A stretch of 64,000 nt of DNA, taken from assembly GCF_037975245.1 (NCBI RefSeq), contig NC_092569.1:16104001-16168000 (forward strand). Reading direction: 5' to 3'. This DNA comes from Apostichopus japonicus (Eukaryota > Echinodermata > Holothuroidea > Aspidochirotida > Stichopodidae). The first letter of the stretch is position 1, and every line of letters begins with the position of its first letter. The translations under genes were made by a program, and so were the position numbers. The notes beneath the pieces are model-generated. The model saw only the letters and a program-made list of their open reading frames with translations, did no database searches and was not told the DNA's origin. Positions 31,972-58,000 of this stretch are shown here, piece by piece.

Positions 31972-33190
31972 TTACGATTACGTGTGATAATTTGTTTTAG
32001 TAACAGCGAATTTTTAGAATCCAAATATTTAAACATCTACAGGTCAATTGTGCCACAATGACGCTAAAGCATGAAACGTATACGAAACGATTTGTCTTCA
32101 ACGCTTACGTGTTAGCGTATAGACTAAATAACATTAAGATATTTCAACTTGTAAAATGTGACATAACTTGTTATATTTAATAATTCTATTATATTAAAGC
32201 TGTTCTGCCTTTTATGGTTGAACTTGTAGCCAATATAACCATTTAAATCCGGAAGTAAAGACCTTTCGGAAGAGCGAATCACTCAGTTGGGAGCTAAATG
32301 GGGGGGGGGGGGTGACAATGTCAAGTAAATTATAAATCGAGTCGCTCCTGATAATAAGGGGTGGGGTGAGGGGGGGGGGGTGTTGGATGGCGAATGTCGT
32401 GGTGAAAGAGCTTTAAAATCACGTGTCGATGGAAGACAAATGTACGTACATGAGAAAACATTCGACACTGTATGTGTTATTCCTAACTCAAGATGTTATG
32501 GTTAACTGATTAGCCTATGTAACCTATACCTTGACTTGTCAAACCCTTCATTCTTATAGAGAGTCATTGATCACAGTGTAGGCCTATGTGATATATGTGA
32601 TGTCATCACGGTAGGGACTCAGTTTTCAAGAGCTTTATTTTCCGCTATTTTAAATCAATTTCTTGACTTATCTTTGAAATGTGATACCTTTTGAGCGGTT
32701 CTCTTACCAACCAATATTCTTTCATTTTTTTTCGTCAAAATAGAATTTTGTTATTGTAGAAATATGATTTTCCTCATTGAATAAGTGAGTTAAATAGATT
32801 ATTAAGAATCACACACAAAAGCTGAATTACATTGATGACATCATTCTCTCCGCTGTCCCCAGATGCATTAAAAAAAATATCACCAGATTTGAACAAGAAT
32901 TATCATATATTCGTCATACAGAATGCTCTGCCAGGATCCAGTTTTGACATACTGATACATATATACGGAGTGCAGAAGAGTCCGAGCACTTTCCTGAAGT
33001 ACCGGGACTATTCCCTTTAAATTGTTTTGACTAAATTTGCATGTCTGTTATGCTGCGAGGCTTATAAATAAAGCTATTGTTCCATGAATAGCTAGACTCT
33101 GGCATGCTCTAGAAGGGATAGGCCTATTTATGATACAAAGAGGGTTTAAAGAACAGAATCATTGATGTGTGACACTGTGTAAATGAATTT
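28865..33190. other. Non-coding region between the annexins
   Basis: Holds a TA array (31923), C or G runs at 29519, 30690, 32300 and 32370, and TTAA-AGG-type ends near 29978 and 33017 that may mark one or two decayed elements. The 108-codon frame at 30687 has no family features. Confidence 0.5.
31923..31970. repeat. TA array
   Basis: About 48 bases of TA between the annexin genes. Confidence 0.85.
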
Positions 33191-33412
33191 GCCCGTTCAT
33201 AGATACTTTTCAAGCAAAGTCACACAGGAAAGAACCTGGGCACGAAAAATACGAAACAACCGAACGACTGATCCGCTCTCTAGCCCCAGTCCCCTTGCAT
33301 CGAGACTGGACGTAACTGTGTGATCATCGTCAGATGTGTATCACGATGCCCCTATAGAAGGGGAACATAATGCTATACAAGATCGTAGCTATAAGAGCCG
33401 AGAATAAGCGAT
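33191..33412 (-). repeat. U2 snRNA-headed SINE-like repeat, copy 2
   Basis: Minus strand starts ATCGCTTATTCTCGGC and continues with a more diverged U2-like stretch, then GTGATACACATCTGACGATG and the same tail as copy 1 (CAGTCTCGATGCAAGG, GAGCGGATCAGTCGTTCGG, TTTTCGTGCCCA). It keeps the ATCGCTT start of U2 better than copy 1. It lies between the two annexin genes, in opposite orientation to copy 1. Confidence 0.6.
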
Positions 33413-34296
33413 CCCCTTTCATGTACACCAAAACTTTTTCACTATCAAACTCAATAACAAAACTTCATTCAATGTTACACAAAGCTAAAAATAGAAACTA
33501 CGGATAAATATATCTGCCATGATTGTTTATATTTGTGACAATTAAGCAGCAGTTGTAGTCTTGACTTTTTTATATCAAGAAATTTGAGTAATCCTTCCCA
33601 GGAACCGATGCTATAAAATGTACAAGTAACATATCGATTCCCGGATATGACATTTATGTTGTAACCCCACTGGGCTTGCTCCACTTGAACAAAGGTAAAA
33701 CTATCCTGCTTAACACAGTCGTTCATTAGACCTTATTTTTACTTAGCAAATGTTACAGGGAGGGGTTAAACGCTGCAGATAGGATGTTTTCAACGCAAAC
33801 TACACACGAGTAGATAAGCAAATAAACATAAATATATATTAAAAATAATATATAGAATATATAATATCATATATATATGTATACAAATATATAATATTAT
33901 AACAAAAAATAATGATAGTCGATATGGACTTCCACCACCGTTTTAATCAGGAAATATTTACCTAACTCGAAAACATTTCTCAGATATGGCATGCCCTTTC
34001 GCAGTGGGAAACACTCCTCCCCTCCTTGTACACATACCAGCTTTAACTCTCTCGCTCAACAGCCGCTCACCGCTTACTTACACCCACCAACACAGTGCAC
34101 ACACCAGCACACGCAAAGAAACACCGTATTCAATTAGGTAACATAACTTCATATCACCGGGTGAAGGTTTACGTGTTACAATCTTCTTCAATTATCGACA
34201 ATGTCCATTCAAAACATCCGTACAAATTTAATTTGTTATCTGAGTAATCGCCGTGTGAGTGTGTACACGACTTCCGCATTGAGAGCCCACAAGTGT

Positions 34297-34304
34297 TATA
34301 TATA
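34297..34304 (+). promoter_or_regulatory. Candidate TATA box of annexin B
   Basis: TATATATA followed by CGGTAC, about 160 bases before the ATG at 34465. Tentative because TA repeats are frequent here. Confidence 0.3.
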
Positions 34305-34464
34305 CGGTACTGTAAGGTGTGGTATCTGATTTATAGTATCAAGGGAAAAATCCCAGAACTACTGTCTGCTGTAAACGTATAGGCCTATACAGACTGCCGT
34401 TATATGAACGAAGGAAGTGCTGGTGTTAAGGTTTTTACTCAACAACAATTCTCCGATTAAGAAC

Positions 34465-47793
<13,329 letters not shown>

Positions 47794-48356
47794 AATGTTC
47801 AATTACTCTTCCTTTTTCGTCTTTCCGCATAAACGTTAAAACGTCTATTTTACAGACATTGGGGCTGTTAATTAAATATGAATATTCAGTAAATTCCCAT
47901 TTTATTCTCGACGATGATTTATCATTTTTAACAGGGGAAAAGAATTTTGTATTTTATATAATGTTTTGGTTTTTTATATATATGCTGATTAAGAGGCTGT
48001 ATGCATAAAGTATTATTAACATGGAGGGGATCATATCGTGATCATAATGTAACACACAAATGATCATTTTTCTCTAAAAAAATAACGAGGCTGACGTTAA
48101 AATTAACATGTTGACTAACATAGGACAGTATGCTCTGTGTTATAATCATGGTTGAATCTTCGACTTAGATATGAATTGATATAGCAAATTTATATAGACA
48201 TTAAGAGTAATGTGAGTTTCAAGTAGTAATTTTAGTTAGTAAACTGAAATATATTATATTTTCATATTACCGCATGGCGACCGTCATATTAAAGCAGAGT
48301 TTGTTTTGATGTTATCAATGAATCTTCCAGTCTAGGTCTGTAACTTTTAATAATTC

Positions 48357-48362
48357 AATAAA
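48357..48362 (+). terminator. Candidate polyadenylation signal of annexin B
   Basis: AATAAA about 565 bases after the TAA at 47793, in AT-rich sequence. It lies before the inverted repeat and MULE-like element that follow. A likely 3' end, not proven. Confidence 0.5.
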
Positions 48363-48540
48363 TTAATTTCCAGTTGATGAAAGATAAATCTAAAAGTGGT
48401 GTAAGTTCTCTCAATTGTAAGACCTTATTTTTTACCAAACAATCTGACATGAAGTCTTAAAAAGGACCCGATACACACAAAGAAGACAGTTAGTACTGTA
48501 AAACTTAAAGTTTTGTACCACAGTAAAAACCGGATTGTGC

Positions 48541-48690
48541 TACAAATCGGTAGCATCTGCTTTAAGATTACAGTATGAACTGAGGATATGTGTAATTCCA
48601 ACAAATCCAGTCCGTTGTGAATTATTGGGATTACACATATCCTCAGTTCTTACTTTAAACCAAATTGCACATGCTACCCATTTGTCAGCA
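48541..48690. repeat. Inverted repeat, hairpin-forming
   Basis: GAACTGAGGATATGTGTAAT near 48577 pairs with its inverse near 48634. Outer parts (ACAAATCGGTAGCAT and the inverse of ACAAATGGGTAGCAT) extend the arms to about 60 bases. Just downstream of annexin B; likely a MITE relic. Confidence 0.55.
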
Positions 48691-48827
48691 CACTTCAGTA
48701 TTTTATGAGTAGATACTGTAATCTCTGTGTGAATCGGTTGTAAACAGAGCAAAAAATTAATAATTCAACTAGTCTTACAAATTCGATAATTCTGAAACCC
48801 TGCTATTAATATCATGGTGGGCGGGCT

Positions 48828-49829
48828 GCGAATATTTTTTTCCCAAACTGAACTGACACTGAAATTATTTCCTCGATTCTGATTGGCTGATCAAAACCGG
48901 AATGGTAGTCGGCGTTTATGAATGAATGTATGTGACACTGTTAGTGTTGATCATACCAATCCTCATGGACCCCATCATGTCAAAAATACGTGTGTACGCC
49001 ATATACAGGCTAAGTTAAAGTATGTAGGCCTAAGTGTGCCTATATGTAGATACAATGTGAGGCTTCCAGTTATCAAGAGCTACTGCAAGGGCGGTAGGGC
49101 CTATATTAGTGAATTTGAGATCTCGAACTAGTACGAATACGTATATACGGTTAATGCAGGCCTACTATGTCACCATGTATAAGAACTTCTAATTGTGTAG
49201 GTAAACATATGTGGTTACGTACGCATAGGTTATAATGCTATATACAACTAGTTAACAAGTCAAAAGACACAGACATATCGTCAAATGCCATGTTTGTGTA
49301 CACTCACTGGCTGACACACACTCGCTCGCGCGTCTTCATGGCCACTACATATTCGACTAGGCCTATCATGATTCATTGACTGGATACATTTTGAATTTAT
49401 GATTATAAAACTAAAAGTATCTCAACCAAACACCACGGTACATATGTACATCGGCTACATGTATACAATTACAAATGCACTGTGTTTTATTGTGTTGTAT
49501 ACTATACACAGTACAATAGGCTACATTACATGTATGTGCTGTGTAGAGCGGAGTCAAGCGAGTAAACAAACGATCGAGGACTGCCTATAATGGGCGCAGT
49601 AGTTGGGAATAGTTGCTTCACTCTATACTTTCGTTCAAATATACCTACTAAAAGTTCTGGAAAGTTGCTAATGTAAATATCTTGAATTTGATTGTGTTGA
49701 TCATACTGATATCGACAGATTATGGAGGATCCATGTTGAAAACTAAAGTATATCACGTGCTCGCTGATAACCAATCAGAATCGAGGAAATAATTTCAGTG
49801 TCAGTTCAGTTTGGGAAAAAAATATTCGC
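48828..49829. mobile_element. MULE-like non-autonomous element, 59-bp perfect TIRs, 9-bp TSD
   Basis: Left end 48828-48886 and right end 49771-49829 are perfect inverted repeats (start GCGAATATTTTTTTCCC). Both sides carry GGGCGGGCT (48819-48827 and 49830-49838). Long TIRs with a 9-bp duplication are the mark of Mutator-like elements. The ~880-base interior shows no transposase motif. The perfect TIRs suggest a recent insertion. Confidence 0.8.
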
Positions 49830-49839
49830 GGGCGGGCTG

Positions 49840-51690
49840 CTGTGATGTCGGAAGAAGCCATTCCTGAATCCGACATCATCCAAATACAAGTAGAAATCTA
49901 TAGAGTTGCGTTGTTTTATGGATCTTTATACCTGATTATTATCCCGAACATTCGGTATATATGCATGTGTTTATTTAGTTCAAAGAGATAATTTACCAAT
50001 AGATGTTAACTTCCTTCGGACGTTTAATCAATGGGTACCACCGTGCGGTAAGATTTAAATCATTTCAATTCTATTGTATTGTTTTCAAGCTAAGAACTAT
50101 AAACTACAGCAAATTTTAAAAGATGGAATAAAACGGAATAAAAAACTTGTACATGTGTCTATAGTGTTATGTCTGATGTTTACGACTGTTGCGCAATCTT
50201 TACAAGAAAGGAAAAGTCGAGTGACTATATGATATTGTGTATAGTATCATGTGTAGGGAAGGAGGCAGGTACCCCCTCCCCCTCCTTACTATTACTTTTC
50301 TAATTGTCAGAGGGAAAGCAAGTGGATGTTTATTTTTTCCACTGTCCCCTCCCTCCCCACCCCCACCCACCCGCTTCCCACTCCCCTTCCTTCCACTTTC
50401 ACTTTATTAGCTAAGTATGCGTAGCTGGATCATTTTGCTTTATCCGTTGAATTAGCAAATAAGAGTTCCAGGCAATGAAATGATGGAACTTCTTATCACA
50501 TATACCTTGTAAAACTGAAGTATCTATACAATAGAAAAAACTTGGATGCACACGAAATTGCCTTCCCTCGAAAGTTACAAGACGTATTAAATTGGCACCC
50601 TACGCTAAATCATACTTTTAAAGATTGCCCCCGACTGACTTGGGTAGTGACTTCACTCATTTTGTGAGGGACAGATGTGAATCAAGGATTGGCCTCTGTG
50701 AGCGATTATTATAAAGTTCGCGCCTATATCTCAAATGGATGAAGTGTGCTAAATGTTTCCCTTAGCTAAATTAATGCTCACCAAACTTCAATATAAGTCC
50801 AGCATCTTTCAAAAGGTCTTGACACGTGATATTTCTGCTCTTCTTGTCATTTGAAATACCGAAATAGTTGGGTTTACTTCTAATAATTTCCATTTTGTGT
50901 TACACACATACTAATTGTTAAACTACTGTGGCCACTAAGGCTTTGTACAAAGTTTCACTAGAATAGCACTATACACTTTTATTAGTAACTAGCACGTTTA
51001 GTAATTCATGGAACGTAATTTTTCTATCACCCAATGAAAATATTTAGCAGCGAAGAAATCGAACTTCTGTTAATTGAATCCTCTGAATCGAGACAATTTC
51101 CCCATTTATGTTAGAATCGTTAATGTTCTCTAAAATGGAAAAATCCAGAAACAAGCAAGCAAAAACATGATTTAGTAACTCATATTGTATGATATATTGA
51201 TGATGACGTAATTTTCTGCAAATGTATACTCGGGCGGATGGTTATTCATTGCTACTTATAGTAACACTTTATATGGTAAAACCAAGGGTTTGCTACGACT
51301 AACTGTCAAGTAATATGTTGACAGTTATATTGATAATCACCTTAAAAGGATCATGAATATGTTCACAGGTGACTATATATTTGTATTTATAGGGGGGTGG
51401 ATTGGGGTGAGGGGGAGGGAGGGTTATGTTACACACACTTATTGGGGAACTCATGTTTTTCTTAAGAAATTTACAGACTGGCTGCTTTCCATTAAATGTA
51501 TCACTTTATGAGACTTCGTTTAGTATATGGGGAGTGAGTAAGGCACATACCTTAATTGACAAAATCATTGGACAAGCTGCTTTCATATTGAAGGTGCTAA
51601 CATTATGATCTTCGTTATCAACTTATACTGCTGTTTAAAAATTCAACGCATTCATTGGACAAAAGATGTATTCTCAGGGTGGATAAGTAC
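49840..51690. other. Non-coding region between MULE-like element and FReD gene
   Basis: Pyrimidine-rich stretches at 50270-50400 and a G-rich patch at 51390; no exon or repeat I can define. Confidence 0.5.
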
Positions 51691-51696
51691 TTGAAA

Positions 51697-51702
51697 TTTA
51701 TT
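51697..51702 (-). terminator. Candidate polyadenylation signal of the FReD gene
   Basis: AATAAA on the minus strand about 270 bases past the family-typical stop at 51965 and 390 bases past the actual stop. Confidence 0.45.
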
Positions 51703-51964
51703 CTTCTTCAGTATTCGTCATTCGCAAATATTCATCAAAAAGCATTTACAAGCTTTGACCAAGAGTTATAGTGATAATTCTGAGTCAAGTGAAATTATAA
51801 GAAAGTTGTAAGTTCAATTCTCTGGAAGCACTCATTTGCTGGATCCTTGTTTGAGAAAAAAAATGTTAAAATTGAGAAGAAAATTTGATTTATCACGGGA
51901 TTCTATATGACCCGTGATGAAACGTCATGTTTTGTGATTGGAGTTGTTGTCTGCGTCTGATGTA

Positions 51965-52087
51965 TTACAATGGACGTATCTTCATTTCTACGAATTTCAT
52001 GTGTCCACCTCCTCCTGGAAGGCTACTCCAGTGAATGCTCATATGGTTAGTGTTTCCCGCTGAGTAAAGTCCGTTTAGATTCACATA
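51965..52087 (-). pseudogene. In-frame remnant of the FReD C-terminus after the stop
   Basis: Directly after TAA 52090-52088 the same frame stays open for 40 codons to a second TAA at 51967-51965. It encodes VNLNGLYSAG, HMSIHWSSLPGG and KFVEMKIRPL. NLNG, a Trp-containing stretch and the MKIRP ending are the normal last segment of FReDs. Preservation of frame and motif suggests that loss of this segment is recent, or that it is still sometimes translated. Confidence 0.8.
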
Positions 52088-55000
52088 TTAATAAGATCTC
52101 TTGTACCACCACCCTCCGTGATTACGCTGGGCCAGGTTTTGATATCTATCAAGGTCGTTGTCACGATCGAATGTCGTAAATGACATGTTCCTGAAGTCTG
52201 TCAATCGATCAAACCCTTTGAAAAAGAAAACACGAGATGGAAATTAAATACATGATCATATTTACATTAATTTTAATAAGTTGTTTCCATACGGCATAAA
52301 TTAAGATAAGGTCCCTGGTACAATTTATGTAAGATTTATGAAACACTATCATTTTAAACAAACTTTTGTTTGTTTGTGTGTTTGTGAACTATATATTTAT
52401 TTCCAAATAAATGTCGTCTACACCACTTGAAGGAATTGTTAGTGAAAACTGACGAATCTGGAATTGCTTTATTATTGTCCCCAGGTCGACAATTGAAAAT
52501 TGACAACAGAGTTGTTGACAATTGACAATTCATAATCATGAACGTTAAATACGAATCTAAGAGACTGACTTCGGTCAGCTTGCGGCTTTGATAAGCCAAT
52601 GAGGTTTCTTCGCGAGTTCCTGCTTGCAGGAGGATCTAAAAACATACATACATACAAGTCTATAAAGATTGATACTTAATTGTTATAATTCTTTTTTCGT
52701 TCTGTTTCCAGTTGAGGAGGTTGGGTCTTTTTTGTTAATTAGGGAGGATGACGAAATATGATGGATGAGGCGAAGATGGAAGGGAAGTTGGGAATAGGTT
52801 TGTTGTTATCAATTACAAGGCCTTCTGTCACTGATGATATTTGTATCAAACTGAGTTCATTAAGGTATATCTTTTAACATGAGCACGCACCCGTATACTT
52901 TAAGTCCGCAAGGGCGATTAATTCCCTCTGTGTGAACGCTCGCGTACTCGTACTTAAGAATAACCTTCTTTTCGGAGTTTCTTCGATCCCTATTTTGTTC
53001 TTAATACATGTAATGTGAACGGTCGCGGACTAATGGTGACTCGAGATTTCCGGTTAAGTTATAATATCCGCTCTATCCAGTTGCAATTTGGCGGGTATTT
53101 TTGATTGTAGACAGCTGATATGAACTTTTCACACCTGCGCAGTATATTAATCTCCCAAGCAGACTTAATACGAACCCCACTCGTTCTTAAATGTTAACGC
53201 GTCATGTTCTTAATTAATAATCCTCCTCGAAGACTTAGTATCAATAATCGCCCTTGCGTTCTTAAATGCGGAACAAAGCCCATTTAAGGAGCGCATTAAT
53301 CATGGATTCCGAATACAATTTCACCTGATCATCTTTCTTCCGATTTGATTACAAACAGTTTCCTAATTGAAGAGCAACAAGAGAGAGAGAGAGAGAGTCA
53401 CTATGACCGATTGCTTTCTATGCTTGAGCTCCCAAATTTATCGTTTAATAATAAGACACATAAACGTATATTTTACGTACCTATGGTGCTGGATCTATCG
53501 TATTCTCCAAGGCCAACTAAACGATACTTAGTCCCTTCATCGCTGATCCTAAACAGACCGTACCTCGCAAAATAGGGATTTCCACTCTCGCTATTTACAT
53601 CAATGCGGAGAATGTAATCCTTTTGGTTAGTTAAGAGTGATATTTTATCGTTGCCAAGCCAAAATTCCCTATTCAGGAAACCAAAGCCATCTCGGTACAT
53701 AGTCCATTGTCTGTAAAACTCTACGGAACCATCGACCCGGCGTTGGAAGACCTAGTTTAGTTTAAAAACAAAAACATGACAATATTCGGTTTGAACATAA
53801 TGAACAATTTGTACGATGTACGTTCGATGGGTTTGCTGTATCACTGTTGTTAGTGTATAATGGTTCGCTTGCGTTGAACTGATACGGTAGCCTGTACACC
53901 AGTTAGATTCTTCTTTTTTGTAAAAGAATACATGGGTAAAAATTTATGCCCATATTGTGCATAGTAATATGGCCATATTAACATTTTGAGGTACCAACAA
54001 AACTTTCTCGCTATAATAGAGAACAGCCATGCTGAGGATTATTAATGGTTACTTGGGAAATAATTATCAGCGTTTAATAAAAATACATATCTATTCTGGA
54101 ATTTCCAAGGTAAATTTGACACTAAGTAACGTTTTCCTGAGAATTAAACCAAACTGAAAGATATGAATAAATAATACAAGCCTTGTCAAATAAATCAGCA
54201 CCTGTAAAACACATAATCTATATGTATGTAAATCGCTTGTTTAGAGATCCTATAAAATATGAAATATCAACATACTACATAAGCACGCTAAATAGAAATT
54301 AAGGGTAATATTATGAATGTTCTTACCGTCCAGCCTCCTCCGTCAATTGAGTTATTACAGTAAACTTGAAAAGGTTCATTGGCTCCATCTGGCTTAATCA
54401 GATAAACTCCAGATTCAGAGGAACTCCCTTCACATTGGTCGTAAACTTCTTTACAATCTCGAGGATATTCTGGCTCTTGGTAGAAGAGGTAGCAGGAGTC
54501 TGAAGAAATAATGGAGAATTTTTGTTTTTCAAGAAATGATTGACATCAATTTTAAAGTGAACTACCGAACTCGATGTCCCAGTTACCGAATTATCGATAA
54601 AGGTGTAAAATTACAATATGCAAAACAAAAAAATGTTTGTCAAAATATGAAACATAAATCTTCCATACATTTTTCTGCTTGGAAAAACACGGAAGTAAAC
54701 ATTGTAAAATCGTAAAAGGTAACAACAAATATACAGAATAATCTTAAAAAGGAAGTAACAGAATAACAAGAAATTCCTGATCAGTTCTGGTAACTATGTA
54801 TGTTCAATTTAAACGACAAATGTTGACCTAAACGCCGCGGCAAATCTAAAAGGCTTATAATTCTTTTTTAACTTCCCATCCAGTGTTAACCAAAAATATG
54901 TGAAGACCACAAAAGCAAAATCACAATTATTGTCAATTATTATTTCCTGTAAACCACCGCCAGAAACATTAAAGGGGTTTCATTTACTTTCAGCAAGCGA

Positions 55001-58000
55001 TAATTGAAACATTCCGGGGTACGCTTCTATGTGTAGAAAGCATTTAAAACACATTAATCCTTCGATGATGATATAAGAAAAAAAAAAATACATTCATACG
55101 TGTAATAGCCGTTGTTGAAACGCATAATTTACTATTTCCCCATCAATATAAACATTCATGCAAAAAAGTAGGACCCCCCAAAAAAGGAATAATGATGATA
55201 AATTTGTCTTACCTCCAGTGGTTCTTTTGTTCCTTCCAGAATTTTCCCGTCCAACATTCTAAAATTAAGGTATGAAAATTGACATATTAAAAAACAAAAT
55301 TCCGATGAGCGGGATCGTCTCATATGTGAAGGGTACTCGCCGCCGAAATCAATTCACGATTATAAGTTCAGTTTCAAATATTGTTAAGTACTACTTATCT
55401 TTGGTTAAAATCCACTGTAGTGAAATCAGGAATCGTTAACTTTGTCACCATTTAGGTCATCTTAATTATTTCACTGATAGAGAGGCGATCAGTTTGATCC
55501 CAATGATGTGACAATGTTTCTGTATTACTCATATTAAGAACTTAATATATGTCATTGTTAAATGTATTCAAATTTGCATCACTCTGTTTTACTCAGATAT
55601 TAGTTACTTGGTAGGAAACATTACGGGACACCAATACACACCATTCCAACGCAGTTTTCCAACACTGTTAAACTATACAGTCTATTATATATGTATGAAC
55701 TTTCTATTCGTGACCTATTTTAATGAAAACAAAATGTGATTCTATTCGATACTGTGGCCGATGTGTTTACTTCTTGGCATGGTTGTCTGACGACAAACTT
55801 AAAAAAAATAGAGACTATTTAGATGACAGAATGACTTAATAAAATAGTTACTATTCAACGCCAATCTTGCCCTGTTACCCGCCCAAATACAGTTTAACCT
55901 TGATGACACAATATAGTAGACCTTTTAATTTTCGCGACATGAAGTGAGGAAGTAATATGATTCCTTCCCGTAGGAGAAAAATCAACATTGAATTCAATGA
56001 GCTTTTTGAAATGAAATGAATCCAGAAATACAAGGAAATTTGAAAGCTTGAAACTGAAAAAAAAAACATACTGTTTTCTGGACATTCACAATATTCATAA
56101 ATATATCTCATATTAATAGACATGTTGGTGTCTGTGTATTAAATGGAACAATACGACTATCATATTGCTTAGCAGAAGTAATCATCGATTAGTAAGATAT
56201 TTAGGATTGATGAAAATATTACGAATTGACTTTCATGTACGTACAAATACATTTTGAATGATCCTAGTTAAATGAGTCGTTTTCATATATTTTAGCCATT
56301 TCTGCATTTGTTCATGCCATCTTGTTTATTTGTATCTTTTTTTCTCAAGACAAGATCAATGAAATGCCCAGCTTCAACTTGAAACATAATTTATAAATGT
56401 TAGAAAGTTCAGTGATTATCTAAAATAGTACTAAGTGTGGTGGGTACTTGTTGTGGGTTTGTTCCTTCAAGGTTCTGTTTGCTTAGTAAGTTCTACCATT
56501 TCGACATTATGGCATATATGTAGTAGTAATAATCTATAATACTTATTAAAATTACCTCATAAACTAAGACCACCGATACAATTTATGCATCATAATAATC
56601 AATGTTGTGTTTGAGAAATTGGAAAACTTCAACGAACTGATAACTGATCAAGACAACATTTTATCATCAAGAGTGACATTAGATTTTTTTGTTGTTCAAA
56701 CTTGTTATAGGTTCTTTACTGCCTTCTCCACGTTTTAAAATGTTTCCAAAGATAAAAGCCTATATTTTGACTGTTTTATGCAGACATATTTTCTTAAAAT
56801 GTACACAAATGACTCCCTCGGTAGAATAAATAAATTTCAGTAATGCGTATCCCGATTAGATAGTTACAATTTTGTTAAATTTTGTTGTTTGGTTTATTTA
56901 CAGAGTTAAATAAGTCAAATCAGCCCTATACTCTCCTTTGTATGTTGTCTGTGTTGATGGTAAGTTAAGTTAATGAAATATATGACTAAAGTAATTAAAA
57001 GTTGTTAATATTATGTACTGGTACTTGGTAGATTTAAATCGAATGGAATCGATTCAATATTTAGATCAATAGTTTTACATCATGTGATTTATGAGTATAA
57101 TTTATGATTTTAAGGCATCATTCCACAAGATATAATGTAAATATTAAGACGTTTTAAATTTGATTGGTTGCTTTGAGTTTCTGTACAGTACCCTACGTCT
57201 CACAATTCACCTACGTTTAGATTAAATGTCAAATATGAATGTTTAAACTATGTTTGTGCTATAATATTGAAAGACTAGATTTCGGCAGCAAAGTGTCAAG
57301 AGCGTTAACATTTGTTAAAATTAATAATTTATTGCTTTCCTAAGTAATTCACAGTAAGTTGTAGACTGAAATTTAAGTATCAGGTTTTGATCTACTTTGA
57401 TTTCTTCCATCCATTTCCTAATCAGGTTACTTGTTACTTTGAAAGGTATAAATGAAAACACATTTGTCAAATGCGTATATTTCTTGGCACGAAAAAGGAG
57501 CATGCCCACCAAAGAATATTAGTACTTAAAGGTTAAGAATTGATTACTGATAAAAGCAACATTTATCATAACATGTACCTAATATTCGATACCAAATTTC
57601 GTCCAACAGTAGATCTAATACTTATCCAAGGAATTGGGAAATAAATATTTATTTGAGAGAGATTTTAATAGCCTCCATCTTTAAACATGATACAACGGTG
57701 ACATGAAACATATAGACTGATATATGATATTTTACGCAGTTACCTGAAAAGCAGAGTTTGATAGTCATTTGAAGTGATACGGGGGACTTACATATCCATG
57801 GCCAGACATATCCGAAGTTCATGTTGTAAACTTGATGAAATAAAGTCGAGATGTTTTCTTTTCAATTTTTTAAACTGCTATAAAAAGAAATTTTATCAAG
57901 ATTTTCTTGATGACATGTCAAGGAAAGAACAAGCTCAAGACACAGGAAAGAACAAACCACTGTTTTGATTAATATAAACAATGGGTCTCGCGGTAGAATA

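Noticed and set aside
48922-49131. 69-codon frame inside the MULE-like element as a transposase piece
   Set aside because: No catalytic or zinc-binding motif seen; the element is better described as non-autonomous.
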